The notes below the pieces were generated by a model, which saw nothing but the letters and a program-made list of their open reading frames with translations, searched no databases and was not told where the DNA came from. Positions 25,921 through 36,217 of a DNA stretch of 56,966 bases are shown here, piece by piece. The stretch comes from Bacteroidota bacterium (GTDB lineage: Bacteria > Bacteroidota > Ignavibacteria > Tepidaquicellales > Tepidaquicellaceae). The first letter of the stretch is position 1. Each line of letters opens with the position of its first letter. Location of the stretch: contig JAFDZR010000027.1 of assembly GCA_018266875.1 (NCBI GenBank), forward strand, positions 1 through 56,966, in the 5' to 3' direction. The translations under genes and the position numbers were made by a program.

Positions 25921-28380
25921 TTATTTTATCAAGAGCATTTTCTTTACATCAGTAAAGTCATTCGTAATTATCTTATAATAATATATTCCACTTGAATATC
26001 CTGAACCGTCAAAGTCTATTTTGTAACTTCCGGGACTTAGATTTTCATTCAGAAGTACTCCGACTTCCTTTCCAAGCGAATTATAAACAATTACCTTCAC
26101 TCCGCCGCTCTTTATAATATCGAATTTAATATTTGTAGTCGGATTGAACGGATTCGGATAATTCTGATAGAGACTGAATTTATCCGGTATCTGTGAACTC
26201 AGCTGATTTATTCCCACCGTAGTCGTCCATCTTGCAGTTTCAACAACCGGACCTATAAGATTCAGAGTTATTATGCTGTCAAGACCCGTGCTGTCAGGAC
26301 TTGTATAAGATCCTGCTCCAACACCTGTCCATCCTCTGAAGTAATAATTCGTTCCGCCGCTGTTGACTATTCTGGACAGTACACCTATCTGAGAAGGCGC
26401 AGCTGAATCATAATACAAACCGCCTCCGAATGTATTTCCAACCGAAGAAGAAATCAGAATTCTGTACTGTATTTTGTAAAAGGCTGTCAGAGATGTATTG
26501 CCGTTTATATTTATTGTCTGCGTAGTGTCTCCGGAATTCGACCAGTTTGTAAATACATACTGCGAAGCTCCTACCACCCGCGGGCTTATTGCTGTAACAG
26601 TAACATTGGAGCCGTTTGCAAATACCAGCTGCTGCGGCTGATTATAAACTACTCCGTTTACGCTGAATTCCGCAATTCCGGGTCTGTTTGTTGTAACATT
26701 AAGATAAGAAGAATTAACAAGAACGTCCACAAATCTGCTGTGAATCGGGGTTCCGTTAGGACCTTTACCGATGACTTTCATTCTGTATCTTCCGGGAGTT
26801 ACAGATCCGACTGCATCTACCCTGATATTAACTGAATCAGGATAAGATGTAATAGAATCCTTTCCGACAAACGAAATATTAAGTGAACCGGAAGCAGGCA
26901 GAGTATCAATTGTCGCCGTGAATTTAACTTTATTACCGTAATCTTTTACAGCAGGCACGATCGCTCTGAATGTTGCATTCTGACCGCTGTTTACTGAAAT
27001 CGAAGATGAACTTGTTTTTAAAGCAAAGTCCGGATAATAAGCTACATAACTTCCGAAATTATTATTCCTGAAATCCGTCCATGCAATCATTGAGGTAACT
27101 GAATTGGAAGTAACAGCGCTGTAATCCCCGAGGTAAGCGGGTGTTCCGCCGCCGCCGCATGTCGTGCAGTTGATCCTGAATTTTTTATTTGAGATCTGTT
27201 TATTTGCAACGAAGGTCGCTCCTCCGTCAGCAGAGTATGAAGCGTATATCAGAGCGCTGTCGCTGGTAGGAGTATCTCTTGTGTCCATCCACTGAACATA
27301 AAGTCTTCCTGTTTCCTTGTCACACCAAATTGCAGGATGCCACTGATTGTTATTTGTAGTATTGGCGTCATCATTTACTCTTACTTCTGCTGACCAGGTG
27401 GTTCCCTGGTTTGTTGAATATCTGCAGAAAATATCAGGCTTGTTGCCGTCGCCCGCAGGAGTATTGGAAGCGTATACAAGATAAAGTCTTCCTCTGTTCG
27501 GACCGTAACTGTTGTCAGCAGTTATAAAAGGATATGGTCTGGTTCTCATATTCTCAACGGAATTTCTTCCGCCGACATTGGTGCCTACATAATTGGCAAA
27601 ATTCTGAGCCGACATGAAATCAAAAGTCTGTCCGCCGTTGGTGGATCTGTAAAAAGTATATGTAGCAGCAAATGAACTTCCTGTATTGGTAACAACATAC
27701 ACGCAACCTCCGGGAACATTTCCACCGGATACATTTGGACCTACAGCGACCATCATTCCGGGAAGATTATTGCTGACGGAAAGTATTACATTGAAAGTTG
27801 CGCCTCCGTCAGAGCTTCTGACTACATTTCCCGGTGTCATTGTTCCATAGACATTATTTGAGTACGGACCGCCTGACTGATCGGCAGCTATCCAGTTTTT
27901 ATCATTTCCGACGTTGGCTGAAACCGGAGTTAACCAGGAAACGCCACCGTCTGTTGATTTAATGTTCCATGTTCCGGTGATCGGACTTTTCATATTATCA
28001 TAATACAGATTTCCAAGACTGTCATATGCGGTCACGGGATCACCTGCAGAATTCGGGAAAAAAGGATTATTTCTCTGCCAGTCAAGACCGTTAAGAGTAT
28101 AATAAGTTGCGTTGGTATTGTAAGCAATGAAATACCAGTTTGGATTCTTCGGGCTTGAAGATATGTGACATTCGGCAAAGTCAATACCAAGGTCAAAATT
28201 ATCAAATCCGGAATTATCGGTAACAACCGAAACCTCACCCGGCATTGATTCCGAAACGTGGTTCCAGTATTGTCTCGGCGGCTGATCGAGATTGGGATCA
28301 TCTCCTATAAAATTAAACCCGCTGAGGTAAATACTTACCGCAAAGAGGGGTAGAAAATAAAAAAGAAAGTTCTTTTTCAT
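25921..28380 (-). CDS. Secreted BNR-repeat (sialidase-like propeller) protein with T9SS tag
   Basis: The product has 819 residues with a signal peptide (1-23). Residues ~40-450 hold a sialidase-type propeller with Asp-box-like motifs ([40 protein letters not shown]). Beta-sandwich regions follow (~455-720) with motifs of Ig/Big-like repeats. The C-terminal ~90 residues are a T9SS type-A sorting domain ([13 protein letters not shown] to [10 protein letters not shown]). A CTTCGGG segment (residues ~410-420) is unusual in an extracellular protein and may be a disulfide or metal site. Sialidase activity is not claimed, because the catalytic arginine triad cannot be verified. It is one of four consecutive leftward secreted-protein genes. 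Confidence 0.87.
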   Translation of the reverse strand: MKKNFLFYFLPLFAVSIYLSGFNFIGDDPNLDQPPRQYWNHVSESMPGEVSVVTDNSGFDNFDLGIDFAECHISSSPKNPNWYFIAYNTNATYYTLNGLDWQRNNPFFPNSAGDPVTAYDSLGNLYYDNMKSPITGTWNIKSTDGGVSWLTPVSANVGNDKNWIAADQSGGPYSNNVYGTMTPGNVVRSSDGGATFNVILSVSNNLPGMMVAVGPNVSGGNVPGGCVYVVTNTGSSFAATYTFYRSTNGGQTFDFMSAQNFANYVGTNVGGRNSVENMRTRPYPFITADNSYGPNRGRLYLVYASNTPAGDGNKPDIFCRYSTNQGTTWSAEVRVNDDANTTNNNQWHPAIWCDKETGRLYVQWMDTRDTPTSDSALIYASYSADGGATFVANKQISNKKFRINCTTCGGGGTPAYLGDYSAVTSNSVTSMIAWTDFRNNNFGSYVAYYPDFALKTSSSSISVNSGQNATFRAIVPAVKDYGNKVKFTATIDTLPASGSLNISFVGKDSITSYPDSVNIRVDAVGSVTPGRYRMKVIGKGPNGTPIHSRFVDVLVNSSYLNVTTNRPGIAEFSVNGVVYNQPQQLVFANGSNVTVTAISPRVVGASQYVFTNWSNSGDTTQTININGNTSLTAFYKIQYRILISSSVGNTFGGGLYYDSAAPSQIGVLSRIVNSGGTNYYFRGWTGVGAGSYTSPDSTGLDSIITLNLIGPVVETARWTTTVGINQLSSQIPDKFSLYQNYPNPFNPTTNIKFDIIKSGGVKVIVYNSLGKEVGVLLNENLSPGSYKIDFDGSGYSSGIYYYKIITNDFTDVKKMLLIK

Positions 28381-28491
28381 TGGATTAATTTCCTTTCGTT
28401 TATATTGTTTTGAATTTTTTTCTTTAGAAATTTTAATAAGTTAAATAATAATTATTAATCTAACAATCAATTTATTTTTTATACAAAAAAA

Positions 28492-28512
28492 AGCTCGTTT
28501 TATTAACGGGCT
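28492..28512 (-). terminator. Orphan terminator-like hairpin
   Basis: AGCTCGTT (28492-28499) and AACGGGCT (28505-28512) pair apart from one mismatch. Read on the minus strand, the hairpin is followed by a T-run of eight. No intact gene ends here; it lies about 110 bases upstream of the start codon at 28380, so it is either an attenuator in that leader or a leftover of a lost gene. Confidence 0.6.
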
Positions 28513-28525
28513 CTGTTTTAATTGT

Positions 28526-28639
28526 TTAAAGAGATCTGAAATCCGGTTTTGTTCCGCTGCCGGCGATGTATGCTGCTGTGTGAATCAGATATCTGATTAT
28601 TAATTTTACTGCTCTTACTCCGAGATAAACAACGGCAGT
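28526..28639 (-). pseudogene. Possible remnant open frame ending before the orphan terminator
   Basis: On the minus strand, 37 codons are open and end TKPDFRSL-stop at 28526, 14 bases before the orphan terminator. The frame has no good start codon and begins right after an in-frame stop at 28640. The layout (frame, stop, terminator) suggests the tail of a decayed gene, but an open frame of this length can arise by chance. Confidence 0.2.
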
Positions 28640-28768
28640 TTAAAAATTTAATTGTCATTCATATAGCTTCGTTCCACTCTCTACTCGATTTGAAATTTGA
28701 GATTGTAATCCTGAATTCAATGCGAGTGCTTGTTCAGGATAATAAAATTTTTGTTATGTTTAAACAAT

Positions 28769-28915
28769 AAATATTTGACATTTGAAATCTGTAATTCGAA
28801 ATTGCACTTCTTTGTCCTGGCAACTTGGTGATAAAAAAAAACCGCCCTGACTTTTGATCAGGACAGTTTAAAAATTAAATCTTTTCTTTGCAGTTTAGTG
28901 CATTGGCGGTGAAAT
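28769..28915. repeat. Duplicated 3' module, copy Y (includes terminator)
   Basis: From about TTTGACATTTGAAATC to the stop codon at 28916, this matches the layout and much of the text of 25748-25920. Shared parts are CTTCTTTG, ACTTGG, the A-run, the hairpin around CCTGACTTT, AAATTAAATCTTTTCTTTG, and a GGTGAA near the end. Confidence 0.6.
28841..28867 (-). terminator. Terminator after the trypsin-like protease gene
   Basis: ACCGCCCTGA and TCAGGACAGT pair with one or two mismatches around CTTTTGA, with a T-run on the minus strand. It is the homologue of the hairpin at 25831-25860, with two sequence changes. Confidence 0.75.
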
Positions 28916-31189
28916 TTATTTAACCAGCGCCATACGTTTCGTTTCCGAATAACCTCTTGTCTCAAGCCTGTAAAAATACATTCCGCTCGAAAGTCCGGCT
29001 GCATTGAAATCCACAGTATAGCTTCCCGGAGCAAGATCCTGATCGACAAGCGTTGAGACTTTCTCACCCAGGACGTTATAAACAGAAAGCGTTACTCTGT
29101 CATTCTTAATAATATCAAACTTTATGTTTGTAGTCGGATTAAAGGGATTCGGATAATTATTATACAAACTGAACCTTTCGGGTAACACGCTTGAGATCTG
29201 ATTTATTCCCACAGTCTGTCTCTTCAGTGTGATAATAAAAGAATTGGCAGTCACTGAATCAGCGCCGTTTGATGCCGTCACTCTCCATGCGCATAATACT
29301 GAGTCGCCGTTCGTTCCGTATGATGCGGCCAGCGAATCAAGGAAACTCTTCCTCAAGCTCATGACTGTATCGGTTCCGTTGTTATTACTGAGATATGTAT
29401 CCTCAGCAGTAGTTCCGACTTTCTTTATTTTGAATCTGTATTTGACAGAAGGGTCGGGATTCGAAGTTCTCCAAGTAAACTGAGCCGGTGTAGGATCATT
29501 TGAATTTACGATTATGGTTGTAAGACTCGGTGGCGACTGCAGAGTGAATGTACTTAACGGCACACCTTCCACTTTAATATATGCTACGGCAGTTTTCATG
29601 TTTCCGCCGAATGCATTTGAAGTGGTTAGTGATACTGTATAATTTCCCGTTGCTGTGTAAGCTATTCCTCCGGGATTTCTGTCAGAAGAAGTCGAAGGAG
29701 TTGCACCCGGGAAGCTCCATGTCCAGCTTGTCGGACCGTTGGTTGTCAGGTCAAAGAAATCAACGCTGCCTCCTCCTATCGGAATCACCTGAATGTTTGA
29801 AGTGAAATTTGTTACCGGAGCGATTCCTGTTACATCGTCAATTCCGTCAACTGTCAGTACTCCTGAATTGTTCGGATCGAGCCAGTCTTTAAGCTGGTTC
29901 GATGAATTCCCGCCGTGCGCCCATGATTCGGAGAATTTTCCGAAATATTTCTGAACGCTCTGTGGATTTGCGCAGTTAGCAGCAGTTCCGCCGAGATTCT
30001 GACCTATCACTCTGTGGTTCTGGTCAAAAATCGGACAGCCAGATGATCCGCCTTCGGTCATGCCCTCGTCCCAGACTACAAGCCAGAATCCGTTTACAAG
30101 TCTTCCTCCGAATCCTGTAACGGTATTCGCAGGCTGATTGTCAACGGAGATCTTTTTAACCGCTCCGCCGGGATGATGAATTGCAGTTTCATTCAATGGC
30201 TGTGCATTCGATCTGTCCCATCCGTTGTAATAAGCATTGAAAGTTCCGGGAACGCTCTGATTCAGAAGGACAAGTCTGAAGTCAGTATCGAAATTGGAAG
30301 CTTTTAACGTAGCGCCTGTCATGGTCTGCGCCAGACTTCCCAGAGTTCCGATACATGTCGGATTTTCATAATTGTAATAAAAAACTATAGTCGAATAGTT
30401 ATCTGTTGCGCAGTGTTCAGCGAAAAGATAATACGGCTGTCTGTCGCCTAAAGTATTATTTATTAAAGATCCCGAACAAAGAAAAGAACCCGTTCCCTGA
30501 GAGAAAGTAATTCGTGTAACCGATCTTTTCTGCTCCACCCACGGTCCGCCGATCGGACAGTTAATATTGATATTGCAGGGTTCTTCAAGGACGCTGTTGT
30601 ATCCGAATATATCTTTATAAGCGTGAGTGACTTTGAATAAAGTAATACTTCCCTGACCTCTTGAATAAACAGGTTCATAATATTCAAGTACTGTCGTGCT
30701 ACCGTAAGTAGGTGTAGTCGCGAAATATCCGTCAGCTGAATTATTTATCTCTGTAAATGCTCCGTATACCATTGTCTTTGCAAGATTGTAAACAAAGAAT
30801 GTTCCGCCTTTTGGCATGTGAAAATCCCTGAAAGCAAGATTCAGGGAAACAGCATCTGCTGATCTGACAGCAAGTCTCCAGACTCTGCTGCCGTCGGGAA
30901 GTTCCTGCCATGTTCCGGAATTATTCAGGTTATAGTTTACTTCGAAATTATATCCGAATCTGAAAGGCATTCCGGGTATCTTCTCCGTGACAAGGTCTTC
31001 TTCCTTTAGCCTGTCTGTATTGATCAGGGGCATTGTTACGGAACTGAAGACATCGTTCAGTTCTGTCATAGAACTTATCGGCGTCCCGCCGACATTTATC
31101 TGAGCAGAAGAATTATTTGATATCATCAACACCGTCATGAGTATTAATGAAAAAAATAAAACCTTTGCAGATCTGAATAAATTTGTCAT
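28916..31189 (-). CDS. Secreted trypsin-like (S1, lysyl-endopeptidase-like) serine protease with PKD and T9SS domains
   Basis: The product has 757 residues with a signal peptide (1-29) and a beta-rich propeptide-like region up to ~200. The protease domain (~205-430) has a likely catalytic triad: His259 (FAEHC), Asp303 (DTDFRLVLLN) and Ser383 (EGGSSGCPIF). The double-Ser GGSSG motif and NINCPIGGPW start resemble lysyl-endopeptidase-type S1 enzymes. A PKD domain follows (~455-540; WTWSFPGATPSTS), then a fibronectin-like segment, then a T9SS type-A sorting domain ([13 protein letters not shown] to YSETKRMALVK). It is probably an extracellular protease for nutrient supply. Its terminator module is a close copy of that of the neighbour at 25921. 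Confidence 0.9.
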   Translation of the reverse strand: MTNLFRSAKVLFFSLILMTVLMISNNSSAQINVGGTPISSMTELNDVFSSVTMPLINTDRLKEEDLVTEKIPGMPFRFGYNFEVNYNLNNSGTWQELPDGSRVWRLAVRSADAVSLNLAFRDFHMPKGGTFFVYNLAKTMVYGAFTEINNSADGYFATTPTYGSTTVLEYYEPVYSRGQGSITLFKVTHAYKDIFGYNSVLEEPCNININCPIGGPWVEQKRSVTRITFSQGTGSFLCSGSLINNTLGDRQPYYLFAEHCATDNYSTIVFYYNYENPTCIGTLGSLAQTMTGATLKASNFDTDFRLVLLNQSVPGTFNAYYNGWDRSNAQPLNETAIHHPGGAVKKISVDNQPANTVTGFGGRLVNGFWLVVWDEGMTEGGSSGCPIFDQNHRVIGQNLGGTAANCANPQSVQKYFGKFSESWAHGGNSSNQLKDWLDPNNSGVLTVDGIDDVTGIAPVTNFTSNIQVIPIGGGSVDFFDLTTNGPTSWTWSFPGATPSTSSDRNPGGIAYTATGNYTVSLTTSNAFGGNMKTAVAYIKVEGVPLSTFTLQSPPSLTTIIVNSNDPTPAQFTWRTSNPDPSVKYRFKIKKVGTTAEDTYLSNNNGTDTVMSLRKSFLDSLAASYGTNGDSVLCAWRVTASNGADSVTANSFIITLKRQTVGINQISSVLPERFSLYNNYPNPFNPTTNIKFDIIKNDRVTLSVYNVLGEKVSTLVDQDLAPGSYTVDFNAAGLSSGMYFYRLETRGYSETKRMALVK

Positions 31190-31245
31190 ATTATTATGAT
31201 TTAATTAAAAATTTTTATTGTGGTATAAATCAAAGTAAATATTAT

Positions 31246-33333
31246 TTACTTAACATTCAAATAAAATTTCTCACAATAATCCTTCACCATTCTGCCGGTA
31301 TTGAATGTTCCCGCAAGAGTTTTAATTGAATTCTTTATCATCTTCACCCATTCCACCGGAACGCCGTTTTTATTTCTCTTGAAGAATAATGGAATAATTT
31401 CATTCTCCAGAGTATCATATATACTTTCTGAGGCGAAAAGATCTTTCTGCTCAACAGGGATATTGTCATCCATTATGCTGCTGATCTTCCAGCCGTTACC
31501 CGGTGCATATGCTTCATCCCACCATCCGTCAAGAATGCTGAAATTCAGACCGCCGTTTGCAATGATCTTCATACCGCTTGTTCCCGATGCCTCCTGAGGT
31601 CTCCTCGGATTATTTAGCCATAGATCACACCCCTCAACGAGATGTCTTGCGACATTAATGTCATAGTTGTCAAGGAAAATTACTTTATTCTTAAGATCAG
31701 CATCTTTTGTATATGAGACTATCTGGGATATAAGGTTTTTTCCTCCTTCGTCCTTCGGATGTGCTTTTCCGGAAAACACAAACTGAACAGGTCTCTCTGA
31801 ATTATTTACCAGCCTTTTAAGTCTTTCAATGTCCGTGAAAACGAGATTTCCTCTTTTATAAGTCGCAAATCTTCTTGCAAATCCTACGGTGAGAGCTTCA
31901 CTTTTCAGTATATATTCCGCATCCTTGAGTTTTTCCTTAGTGGCTCCCATGCTTATCCATTTTTCTGTTATCCTTTCCCTGCAGAATTTCATCAGCTGAT
32001 ATTTATTGAGAAGCCTCAGCGCCCAGATCTCTTCGTCGGGGATCTCATCTATCCTGTCCCATATATTATAATCATATTTCCAGTCGGGTGTAAAGTACGC
32101 ATTATAAAGTTTACTTGTATTTAAAGATACATAACTTGGAATATGAACTCCGTTCGTAATATGATCAATCTGTGATCTTGTATCCGGAAGCTTCCACATT
32201 TTTCTTGAAACCTCTCCGTGAAGCTTACTGACCCCGTTTATAAAGTTTGAATTATTTATAGCAAGAAATGCCATGTTGAATTTATCATTATCGGCTTGTC
32301 CCTTATTCAGATCGCCTTCATTAAAAAGGACGTCCGGACTCACTCCGACCTCTTTCTCGGCATACTCCGTAAAATATTTCATGAACAGATCTTTGCTGAA
32401 AATATCAATTCCGGCCGGAACCGGTGTATGGGTGGTAAATATGTTTGAATAGTAACAGAGATTTTTAGCTTCTTCATACGAAACCTTTTCAGAGATCATC
32501 TTTTCCCTTATTCTTTCAAAGCAAAGGAAAGCCGAGTGTCCTTCATTCAGATGATAGGCTTTAATATCAAATCCGAGTTTTTTCATTAGTCTGCATCCGC
32601 CGATCCCGAGAATTATCTCCTGCCTTATTCTGCTTTCATTGTCACCGCCGTAAAGTATATCAGTAATCCTTCTGTCAGTTACTGAATTTTCGGGAATGAA
32701 GGTATCTAGAAGATAAAGCTTCACTCTTCCGATTTTTGCTACCCATACCTGGCAATATATATCCCTGCCGGGAAAATTCACGGAAATTTTTAAGGGAATA
32801 TAATTTTCATCCCTCAGCAGATAAATGGGTAGATTTTTAAAATCATTCAGTTCGTAATTTTCCGTCTGCCAGCCGTTCTGGTTTATCAGCTGAGTAAAAT
32901 AACCGTAATTATAAGCCAGACCGATCCCGGCGAGAGGAATTCCCAGATCCGATGAGGATTTCATATGATCACCAGAAAGAACCCCGAGTCCGCCCGAATA
33001 TGTCTTCAGACATTCTGTTATCCCGAATTCGGCGGAAAAATATGCAATGATAGGATCCTTTGATTTGAAATACTTTTCTTCAAAGAATGTAGTCTTGTTC
33101 ATGTAATTCTGATAATCAGCATAAATGCTGTTGATCCTGCTGCCCAGATTTTTTTTCTCAAGTATGAATTCCAGATAATTCGGATTGATCTCATTTAGCA
33201 CCATCACGGGATTGTGCTGCGACCAGTTCCAGAAATCCGGATTAATGTCGTTGAATAATTCCACAGTCTCTTTGCTCCATGACCACGAAAGATTGTAAGC
33301 TATCTCCTTTAATTTCAGTAATAGATTTTCCAT
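31246..33333 (-). CDS. glgP: Alpha-glucan (glycogen/maltodextrin) phosphorylase
   Basis: The product has 695 residues, typical of the short bacterial/archaeal alpha-glucan phosphorylase group. N-terminal elements LAYNLSWSWS... and NPVMVL are as in the DUF3417-type helper domain. The catalytic core has LSGGLGVLSGDHMKSSSDLG-like text (YSGGLGVLSGDH), GIGLAYNYGYF and LNEGHSAF. The pyridoxal-phosphate lysine is at Lys589 in SGTSGMKIIANGG. It releases glucose 1-phosphate from alpha-1,4-glucans in the cytoplasm. It sits between the secreted protease (56-bp gap) and the divergent GT-C gene. No other glycogen gene is visible in the window. Confidence 0.93.
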   Translation of the reverse strand: MENLLLKLKEIAYNLSWSWSKETVELFNDINPDFWNWSQHNPVMVLNEINPNYLEFILEKKNLGSRINSIYADYQNYMNKTTFFEEKYFKSKDPIIAYFSAEFGITECLKTYSGGLGVLSGDHMKSSSDLGIPLAGIGLAYNYGYFTQLINQNGWQTENYELNDFKNLPIYLLRDENYIPLKISVNFPGRDIYCQVWVAKIGRVKLYLLDTFIPENSVTDRRITDILYGGDNESRIRQEIILGIGGCRLMKKLGFDIKAYHLNEGHSAFLCFERIREKMISEKVSYEEAKNLCYYSNIFTTHTPVPAGIDIFSKDLFMKYFTEYAEKEVGVSPDVLFNEGDLNKGQADNDKFNMAFLAINNSNFINGVSKLHGEVSRKMWKLPDTRSQIDHITNGVHIPSYVSLNTSKLYNAYFTPDWKYDYNIWDRIDEIPDEEIWALRLLNKYQLMKFCRERITEKWISMGATKEKLKDAEYILKSEALTVGFARRFATYKRGNLVFTDIERLKRLVNNSERPVQFVFSGKAHPKDEGGKNLISQIVSYTKDADLKNKVIFLDNYDINVARHLVEGCDLWLNNPRRPQEASGTSGMKIIANGGLNFSILDGWWDEAYAPGNGWKISSIMDDNIPVEQKDLFASESIYDTLENEIIPLFFKRNKNGVPVEWVKMIKNSIKTLAGTFNTGRMVKDYCEKFYLNVK

Positions 33334-33536
33334 TAATGATTTTTGTTAATAATCTTTTAATATAAAACTTGTATACATTTATTACTATAAATTTTTTTTT
33401 GCAAAATTCATCTGCGGAAATTCTTAATGTTATTAAATATACGGTCTTCAGCCTGCAAAACGGGATTTTAAAAAGAACTGATTTGTAAATTGTAATTATA
33501 ATCCGTATAAAATATGTTGAAACTCAGCAAAATTCA

Positions 33537-35525
33537 TTGAAGAAAAAAGATTCGTCAAAAATATCAGCGTCAAAGTCAAATAAGGATCCCGGTTTTTTAA
33601 AACCGGCAGGGATTTCTTTCCGGGAAATTTTCAGATCTGCATGGCTGCCTTCTTTAATATCTGTCTTTATACTGCTTATTCTTTTTTCATTCAGAAAGAT
33701 CGCAAACTTTGATCTGGGGTTTCATCTGGAAGGCGGCAGATGGATACTGGAGAATATGGCTTTTCCCGTAAAGGATACATTTACATATACTCTTTCGTCA
33801 AATGAATACATTGACATTCAATGGCTTTATCAGGTTCTGATGTTCGCCATTCAAAATTATTTCTCTTATTCCGGACTTACGTTATTCAATACAGCAGCCA
33901 TATTTCTCGTTTTCCTCCTTATGCTTAAGAGAAACAATCTGAACGGCGTACCTGTATTTATTTCTGTCATCTTTCTCCTTATAACTCTTATCTGCATCCA
34001 CATAAGGTTCAGTTACAGACCTGAGATATTCACCTGGATTTTTTTAATTCTGATCCTGATCATTCTTGACAGAAATTTTTACGGGGAAAAGACGCGGCTT
34101 TATTTTCTGCCGTTGATAATGCTGTTCTGGGTGAATATGCACGGACTCTTCATTCTCGGATTCGTAATTTTGGGAGCTTATATTTTTTCCGGATATATAC
34201 ATTATAAAAAGACAGATAAGAATCTTCTGAAATGGACCCTGATTTCAGCTGCTGCCGTATTTATCAATCCGTATTTTTCGGAAGGTGTCATGTTTCCTTT
34301 TTATCTCTTCACACGGCTTCAGAAAGGCAACATCTTCCAGCTAAACATACAGGAACTTCAGCCGCCTTGGGGAATGGGCGGACTTCTTTCAACGGAATTG
34401 TATATTTACTATTCAGTATCCGTAATTACTTTTATACTTTTATTCCTTACTCTGAAACACAGGAAGTTTCATGAGTTCGCGCTTGCTTCGGCATTGTTTT
34501 ATATTTCTTTTACCTCGTTCCGGAATATTCCGGTATTCATGATATATGCTTTTTTCATAATTTCAGTATCCGTATCGGACTTAATAAGAGAAAAAAATAA
34601 ATTCAGTTCTTTTTTAAGTTCGGCAAAAACAATCCGCATCTTCTCCGTTATCATAATTTCATTCTGTTTTCTTACAGGCATCAGGGTCGTCACAGGAGCC
34701 TACTATGTGCCTTACGGTTCAGATATTATCTTCGGGGCAGGAACTGACGAAAGCAAGCTCCCCTTCAAAGCTGCGGACTTTATGAATGCAAATAATCTGA
34801 AAGGAAACATTTTCAACAATCTTGAATACGGAGGCTGGCTTGAATGGCTTACCAAACAAAAAGTCTCTATTGACGGTAGACTTGAGGTGGTTAAGGAAGA
34901 GTTTTTCAGAGAATATATTTCTACCATAAATAATAATACTCTGAACAGTATGCTTGTAAACTATCCTCCCTCTTTTATTGTGAATGACATTTCAAATTAT
35001 AAATGGACCGGACAGATCAATGCAAGCGGACAATTTTCACTTATCTACTGGGATGCAAACTCAGCCGTATACAAACTTTTTAATGAAGCCGCTAATTCCC
35101 GGGATTTCAGCTTCAGTTTTAAATCCGGACTGCTGAATGAAAATATTGACACAGTAAATTTTTCCTCTGAAGAGTCAAACAGCATACTGGGATCACTTAA
35201 GATAAGAGACTTCGGTTATTTTCTGAAAGGTTTTTATCATTTTCAAAACGATCCGGTTTACCTTCTTAACATGGGAAATTTTGCGTTTGATCACAGTCAG
35301 GGCTCAGCCGTGGAAATTCTCTATCTCAATTATATTAAAAAGAACGGCGGATATGTCGGCGAAACGCAGTTCAGAGACATCCTTACAAATCTCGGCACTT
35401 TGTATTCAGTTAAAGGAGACACAGACAAAGCTCAGTTTTGCTTTGAAAGATTTCTGTCGGAATTTCCCGGTGATAATAAAATTACCGGCATGCTCAACGA
35501 TCTGAAGAACCGGAGGAAGAAGTGA
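33537..35525 (+). CDS. Polytopic membrane protein, GT-C-type glycosyltransferase-like
   Basis: The product has 662 residues with a TTG start. A charged N-terminus leads into about nine to eleven membrane helices (~30-380). The first periplasmic loop has [15 protein letters not shown] and [10 protein letters not shown], a pattern seen in GT-C-fold enzymes (Asp in the first loop). RPEIF and a large soluble C-terminal domain (~385-662) with TPR-like helices near the end follow. GT-C enzymes use lipid-linked sugars on the periplasmic face. The next gene, a DPM1-like GT2, starts one base after the stop (TTG at 35527), so the two are co-transcribed and probably work together: lipid-phosphate sugar made inside, transferred outside. 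The substrate is unknown. Confidence 0.8.
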   Translation: MKKKDSSKISASKSNKDPGFLKPAGISFREIFRSAWLPSLISVFILLILFSFRKIANFDLGFHLEGGRWILENMAFPVKDTFTYTLSSNEYIDIQWLYQVLMFAIQNYFSYSGLTLFNTAAIFLVFLLMLKRNNLNGVPVFISVIFLLITLICIHIRFSYRPEIFTWIFLILILIILDRNFYGEKTRLYFLPLIMLFWVNMHGLFILGFVILGAYIFSGYIHYKKTDKNLLKWTLISAAAVFINPYFSEGVMFPFYLFTRLQKGNIFQLNIQELQPPWGMGGLLSTELYIYYSVSVITFILLFLTLKHRKFHEFALASALFYISFTSFRNIPVFMIYAFFIISVSVSDLIREKNKFSSFLSSAKTIRIFSVIIISFCFLTGIRVVTGAYYVPYGSDIIFGAGTDESKLPFKAADFMNANNLKGNIFNNLEYGGWLEWLTKQKVSIDGRLEVVKEEFFREYISTINNNTLNSMLVNYPPSFIVNDISNYKWTGQINASGQFSLIYWDANSAVYKLFNEAANSRDFSFSFKSGLLNENIDTVNFSSEESNSILGSLKIRDFGYFLKGFYHFQNDPVYLLNMGNFAFDHSQGSAVEILYLNYIKKNGGYVGETQFRDILTNLGTLYSVKGDTDKAQFCFERFLSEFPGDNKITGMLNDLKNRRKK

Positions 35526-35526
35526 T

Positions 35527-36213
35527 TTGAAGCTTTCTGTGATCATTCCCTATTTTAATGAAGAAAAAACAGTCGGGACTCTTATCAGAAAAGTAATTGC
35601 TACCGGAATTGCTCATGAAGTAATATGCTCGGACGACGGTTCAACCGATAATTCCGGAAAGATTGTAGCGGAGCTGTATAATGAATATCCGGGAAAGATT
35701 ATTGTGACCGGAAATAAAGTTAACAAAGGAAAAGGGTCCGCAGTAAGAAACGGACTCGCAGTTTCAACCGGAGATCTGATACTGATACAGGATGCAGATC
35801 TGGAATATGATCCATCGCAGTATCCGGAGCTGCTGAAACCATTCGAAAATGAAAATGTGAATATAGTTTACGGATCAAGAAATCTTAAAGGCAATCCTCA
35901 TTCTTCTTTCTCGTTTTACATTGGAGGGATATTTCTGAGTAAGCTTGTCAATCTGCTCTACGGTTCAAATATAACTGACGAATCCACCTGTTTCAAAGTT
36001 TTCAGAAGCGAAGTGATAAAAAGTTTTGAGCTTGAGTGTGACGGATTTGAGTTCTGTCCCGAAGTTACCTCAAAAGCCCTGAAAAGGAATTACGTGATCA
36101 TTGAAGTCCCGATACAATATAAACCCCGCTCAAAAAGCGAAGGGAAAAAAATTAAATGGGTTGACGGCGTTACCGCCGTTACTACTCTATTGAAATTCAG
36201 ATTCTTAAAATAA
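35527..36213 (+). CDS. GT2-family glycosyltransferase, polyprenyl-phosphate mannose/glucose synthase-like
   Basis: The product has 228 residues with a TTG start, one base after the GT-C gene. Typical GT-A/GT2 features: [13 protein letters not shown] at the N-terminus, [22 protein letters not shown], and QDADLEYDP, which carries the DxD motif. There is no membrane segment, as in short DPM1-type enzymes (Dol-P-Man synthase-like). Its product is probably a sugar-polyprenyl phosphate used by the neighbouring GT-C protein. It converges on the META-domain gene with only four bases between stop codons. Confidence 0.9.
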   Translation: MKLSVIIPYFNEEKTVGTLIRKVIATGIAHEVICSDDGSTDNSGKIVAELYNEYPGKIIVTGNKVNKGKGSAVRNGLAVSTGDLILIQDADLEYDPSQYPELLKPFENENVNIVYGSRNLKGNPHSSFSFYIGGIFLSKLVNLLYGSNITDESTCFKVFRSEVIKSFELECDGFEFCPEVTSKALKRNYVIIEVPIQYKPRSKSEGKKIKWVDGVTAVTTLLKFRFLK

Positions 36214-36217
36214 TCCG

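Larger units (their letters stand above)
28381..28915. other. 535-bp gene-free region with orphan terminator and gene remnant
   Basis: This holds a terminator-like hairpin (28492-28512) that follows no live gene, a short open stretch that ends just before it (28526-28639), AT-rich repeat text near 28685 and 28765, and the duplicated 3' module copy Y (28769-28915). Confidence 0.5.
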
